Below, piece after piece: positions 60,834 to 64,000 of a stretch of DNA of 64,000 nucleotides. The stretch lies in contig OZ022244.1 of the NCBI GenBank assembly GCA_963978895.1, positions 1,357,939 through 1,421,938 of the forward strand, in the 5' to 3' direction. This DNA is from Erpobdella octoculata. Lineage: Eukaryota > Annelida > Clitellata > Hirudinida > Erpobdellidae. Under the pieces are notes generated by a model. The model had not been told where the DNA came from, did no database searches, and was given only the letters and a program-made list of their open reading frames with translations. Each line of letters opens with the position of its first letter. The stretch's first letter is position 1. The translations under genes were made by a program, and so were the position numbers.

Positions 60834-63557
60834 ATGAATACACCGATATCAATGGTGGCGGAGAAAAGCTCACGGATTGATTCTGAAAATGAATCGCAGG
60901 GAGAGGAGTCGCCACTAAGGCGTAACATAAGTTTTACAGGAATACAATACGAGAGAGATTTAGCGGAGAGGATAAGACAGGAGGAGCGTGAGGACCGCAA
61001 AGAAAGAGAGGAGCGTGAGGACCGCAAAGAAAAAGAAAGAGAGGAGCAGGAGCGTGCGATGCGTATAAAATTAGCTGAGATAGAGAAGGAAGTGAAGTTG
61101 GCGGAGTTACAATCACGGCACGCACGCGATGATGGTTATGGCGTGTATAATAATTCCGAACGCGAGACCTATATTCGCAAGGTAAACATTGTTAAGGCAG
61201 GATTAATGCCATTCCCTACGGAAAAGGTCGAGTTACCGGCGTTTTTTAAATATCTGGAGGACGAATGCCGTTGCCAAGGGATCGATATATCTGACCAAGG
61301 GGAAATGCTTAAAGGCATCGTGGCGGCGCGAGCGGATAATTTATTATATCGTATACCCGTAGAACAGCGGTATAATTACCATTTCCTAAAACAAGCGATT
61401 CTTCGGGAATATGGTATTCATCCTGCCACACTTAAGAACGCCTTCGATAACGCGCAGCGCATGCGCGACGAATCATTTACAACGTTTGCCACCAGAATAC
61501 ACAACCTCTGCACATATTATTTAGATAGCTGTGGTGCAGATGGCAGTTACGACCGAGTAGTAAGCATCTTATGTGCCGATAAGATCAAGCAAATACTTCC
61601 CCGGGATTGTTTAAATTATGTCATTGATCGTCCAGGTGAAGTCGATAATTGCCATAAGCAAGTTGCTGAGCACGCAGACAACTATGTTCTGCTACATAAA
61701 GACATATTACATAACACAACATCCAAAATTCATTCTCGGTCTAGGGACGAAGAGGAATCGACTGGCCTACAACGGGATAGACCACCTGTAGCTCCCCCGA
61801 CTTATGCACGGCCTATTCCTCAACCCTCGAAAACTAGCGCAAGCGGTAACATTCGAAAGTGCTACAACTGCGGTAAACTAGGTCACGAGGCACGCGAGTG
61901 TCGAGGAACTAAGGTATGTACTAATTGCCAGGAAGTGGGTCATGCAAGTCAGCTCTGCCCACGCAACCCCACTAGAGCTAATATATGTCACGTAGATCCT
62001 TTAGGAGTAGATAATGAGGCGTTCGAAAGTTATTTCCTTAATGTAAGGATCGGTGATGTTGCACCAGTGAGAGCCCTCAACGACAGTGGAGCTAACCGTT
62101 GCTGTATAAGGGCCAGTTTGGTTGATATTCATCAATGCCCCATACAACGTCAAGGCGTGTTGTGGGGAGCAATAGTGGGTATCGAGCAACCGGTTACTCT
62201 GGTTGAACTAACTATAAGGCCTTATTTCTCTGATGACCAATATGTTAGCATAGCCCCGACAATTAAAGAGTGGTTTGCAGTGGTAGATAACCTCCGGGAG
62301 GAAGCCCTCTTAACTCCTAGCGTAGTCAAAAGAATCCAAGCGTTGAAATCCTACGAAATGGTTACAGCTAGCGCAGCAACCATAGATATAGAAAAGGACG
62401 GCGGCACATCGCCAACAGATGTTGAAATAGTAAGGCCAGCCAATACGAATGGAACGATTCAGGACCTCAAGCCGATGCAGAGCAGCCGGACCTCAGCGTA
62501 TCAAATTCACTTACACCAGGCACCAAATATCCAGCCCAGAGTTGATCAAGAAACTTTGATCATAAATGAAATACAAAGACAGCTGACGAATGAAGAAAGT
62601 AAAATACAGGACAGGTCACATTTACCTCATCATCCTCCTTCCTCTACTACTTCACCGTCATTGTCACAACCATTTTCCGGGCTTCCTTCATCTGCATCTC
62701 AATTTCAAGAGTCGACCAATCAATTTAATCTCGATCTTCAACAAATCGAATTTTCTCCTGTGATAAAAAACAAATTAGAAGACACTGAAGCTCTTGATGG
62801 TTTTCGTTCAAACAGTCCTTCGCAGGGTGCCAGACATTCTCCGCGAAACAAGTTTAGAGTTCACTCAAAGACAAACTCCGATTTCGACAGCAGCAACAGC
62901 GATCCAACTACTCCTGTTTTGTTATACCACGTTTTGAATTCAAATGCTGCAAACAACTATCTAACAGTTCACGCACAAATGTTACAGCAGATCTTGATTG
63001 AAGATGGCCGTTCTAATCGATACAAAAGACGAGCAGCCTCTTGTTCAGTGCCATATCTTACGGCCTCCGTTCGGTTAGGTAACAAAAAACTTCTCGTAGA
63101 ATCCGTCACCCTTTACACAATTGACTACCAACGAGAGTTTGGTTTGGCTGTCGATGCAAGCGCGGTAGCCGTTGGATGCTGCCTCTTCCAGTGGAACGCG
63201 AACCGAGAGGAACAACCCATCGCCTTTGCCAGTGCTAAACTCAGTGACACACAACAAAGATGGGCAACCATCGAAAGAGAAGCCTATGCTGTGGTGTGGG
63301 CTCTCCAAAAGTTCAAAGGGTGGTTGCTGCTTTCACAGGTCACGGTCTTCTCCGACCATAATCCCCTTACGTTTCTAACGGAAGTATCGACAAAAAGTTC
63401 AAAACTTACAAGATGGGCCCTTGCACTTCAAGAGTTTGATCTTCAGTTCAAGTACCGGGCGGGACGAACCAACATTCCTGCCGATTTCATGTCACGGTCC
63501 ATAGAAGACGACGGCGCTGAGGTTCCCTCCACAACGATCAAGAAAACTATACAATAA
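60834..63557 (+). CDS. Gag-protease-X-RNase H polyprotein lacking reverse transcriptase and integrase
   Basis: Single 907-codon ORF. Residues about 40-100 are a Glu/Arg coiled coil. About 110-290 is a capsid-like region (YHFLKQAILREYG; FATRIHNLCTYYLD). Two CCHC knuckles follow near 342 and 361 (CYNCGKLGHEAREC, CTNCQEVGHASQLC). A protease with DSG at residue 417 comes next (LNDSGANRCCIRASLV). About 520-760 is a Ser/Pro/Gln-rich stretch with no gag-pol resemblance that I recognise. Residues 764-890 are a Gypsy RNase H: LAVDAS, IEREAYAVVWAL, FSDHNPLTFL and IPADFMSR supply the D-E-D-D set. In complete elements this domain follows reverse transcriptase, which is absent. The protein could form particles and degrade RNA in hybrids. 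Copying must depend on another element (inference). Confidence 0.9.
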   Translation: MNTPISMVAEKSSRIDSENESQGEESPLRRNISFTGIQYERDLAERIRQEEREDRKEREEREDRKEKEREEQERAMRIKLAEIEKEVKLAELQSRHARDDGYGVYNNSERETYIRKVNIVKAGLMPFPTEKVELPAFFKYLEDECRCQGIDISDQGEMLKGIVAARADNLLYRIPVEQRYNYHFLKQAILREYGIHPATLKNAFDNAQRMRDESFTTFATRIHNLCTYYLDSCGADGSYDRVVSILCADKIKQILPRDCLNYVIDRPGEVDNCHKQVAEHADNYVLLHKDILHNTTSKIHSRSRDEEESTGLQRDRPPVAPPTYARPIPQPSKTSASGNIRKCYNCGKLGHEARECRGTKVCTNCQEVGHASQLCPRNPTRANICHVDPLGVDNEAFESYFLNVRIGDVAPVRALNDSGANRCCIRASLVDIHQCPIQRQGVLWGAIVGIEQPVTLVELTIRPYFSDDQYVSIAPTIKEWFAVVDNLREEALLTPSVVKRIQALKSYEMVTASAATIDIEKDGGTSPTDVEIVRPANTNGTIQDLKPMQSSRTSAYQIHLHQAPNIQPRVDQETLIINEIQRQLTNEESKIQDRSHLPHHPPSSTTSPSLSQPFSGLPSSASQFQESTNQFNLDLQQIEFSPVIKNKLEDTEALDGFRSNSPSQGARHSPRNKFRVHSKTNSDFDSSNSDPTTPVLLYHVLNSNAANNYLTVHAQMLQQILIEDGRSNRYKRRAASCSVPYLTASVRLGNKKLLVESVTLYTIDYQREFGLAVDASAVAVGCCLFQWNANREEQPIAFASAKLSDTQQRWATIEREAYAVVWALQKFKGWLLLSQVTVFSDHNPLTFLTEVSTKSSKLTRWALALQEFDLQFKYRAGRTNIPADFMSRSIEDDGAEVPSTTIKKTIQ

Positions 63558-63616
63558 TGTAACGTGAGTTACGGGTGTTGATAACATTGCATTCCACCCT
63601 TAACTACACTCTTTTT

Positions 63617-63627
63617 GGGTAGGGAGG
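63617..63627 (+). other. Polypurine tract
   Basis: GGGTAGGGAGG lies directly before the 3' LTR. Confidence 0.8.
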
Positions 63628-64000
63628 TGTAACGGTTGTTACTAATTTTTACTAATTCGTAAATAATTATTTTTATTTTTTTTTATTATTTATTTTTTTA
63701 TCTGGGGTGTTAAATTAAATATCTATTATTTTATCTTTTATTTCTATGTTATGTGACGATATGACGGATTTGTTTTTAAAAGATTATGATATTAGCTGTG
63801 TGCTTCGTGCTTTGCTTCGTGCTAATAAATTGTAGCTGTGTGCTTCGTGCTTTGCTTCGTGCTAATAAATTGTAGCTGTGTGCTTCGTGCTTTGCTTCGT
63901 GCTAATAAATTGTAGCTGTGTGCTTCGTGCTTTGCTTCGTGCTAATAAATTGTAGCTGTGTGCTTCGTGCTTTGCTTCGTGCTAATAAATTGTTGCTGTG
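63628..64000 (+). repeat. 3' LTR (first 373 bp; truncated by window)
   Basis: Matches 60058-60430 base for base as far as I can compare by eye, with the 40-bp repeats at the same offsets. Confidence 0.95.

Larger units (their letters stand above)
60058..64000 (+). mobile_element. LTR retrotransposon (Gypsy-like), gag-protease-X-RNase H, cut by the window edge
   Basis: The 5' LTR is 60058-60640, followed by a primer binding site, one 907-codon ORF, a polypurine tract, and a 3' LTR from 63628 to the edge. The visible 373 bp of the 3' LTR look identical to the 5' LTR, including five full copies of an internal 40-bp repeat, so the insertion is very young. There is no reverse transcriptase and no integrase, so mobility would need enzymes in trans. 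The target duplication cannot be read because the right flank is outside the window. Confidence 0.93.

Overview
This window is nuclear DNA from an animal. Five multi-exon, intron-rich protein genes can be rebuilt exon by exon with consistent splice phases. Around them lie microsatellites, minisatellites, tRNA-derived SINEs, hAT-type DNA transposons and LTR retrotransposons. The AT-rich background, a eukaryotic universal stress protein gene and the retroelement types point to an invertebrate. A spiralian or another non-insect lineage is my guess, at low confidence. There is nothing prokaryotic here: no operons and no CRISPR array.

Layout. 1-1131 (-): the N-terminal part of a leucine-rich-repeat-like protein, open to the window edge. 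1552-7508: one long 8-bp satellite (unit TATATATG) split by a 1.9-kb hAT element (1600-3474) and a 3.0-kb LTR element (4070-7111). 7.6-11.5 kb: repeat-rich intergenic DNA. 11533-25421 (-): an EHBP1 orthologue in 11 coding exons. One of its introns holds an intact Tigger/CENP-B-type transposase-derived gene on the opposite strand (15372-16937). 27384-41238 (-): a C2CD2/C2CD2L (TMEM24)-like lipid-transfer protein in 15 coding exons. One of its introns holds a four-exon universal stress protein gene on the opposite strand (35875-38201). 42373-51470 (+): an SR-rich protein resembling the C-terminal part of GPATCH8, divergent from the C2CD2-like gene. 52723-58666 (-): the 3' part of an ARHGAP21/23-like PH-RhoGAP gene. 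60058-64000: a young LTR retrotransposon running off the right edge.

Three of the host genes act in membrane and cytoskeletal biology: EHBP1 in endocytic tubules and Rab effector function, C2CD2L at ER-plasma-membrane contacts, and ARHGAP21/23 in Rho-family signalling. I see no evidence that they form a functional cluster.

Most unusual points. (1) Two unrelated LTR elements both carry one long ORF with gag and protease joined in frame to RNase H-region sequence, and both lack reverse transcriptase and integrase. The right-hand one has a complete-looking RNase H and about 240 residues of unrecognised sequence between protease and RNase H. (2) GC-AG introns look common: three clear cases and one possible case among about 41 introns. 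(3) A 46-bp tandem duplication has copied a RhoGAP exon end with its 5' splice site into four tandem copies. (4) The Tigger-derived gene has lost its third catalytic aspartate but stays open and codon-rich, which suggests domestication.
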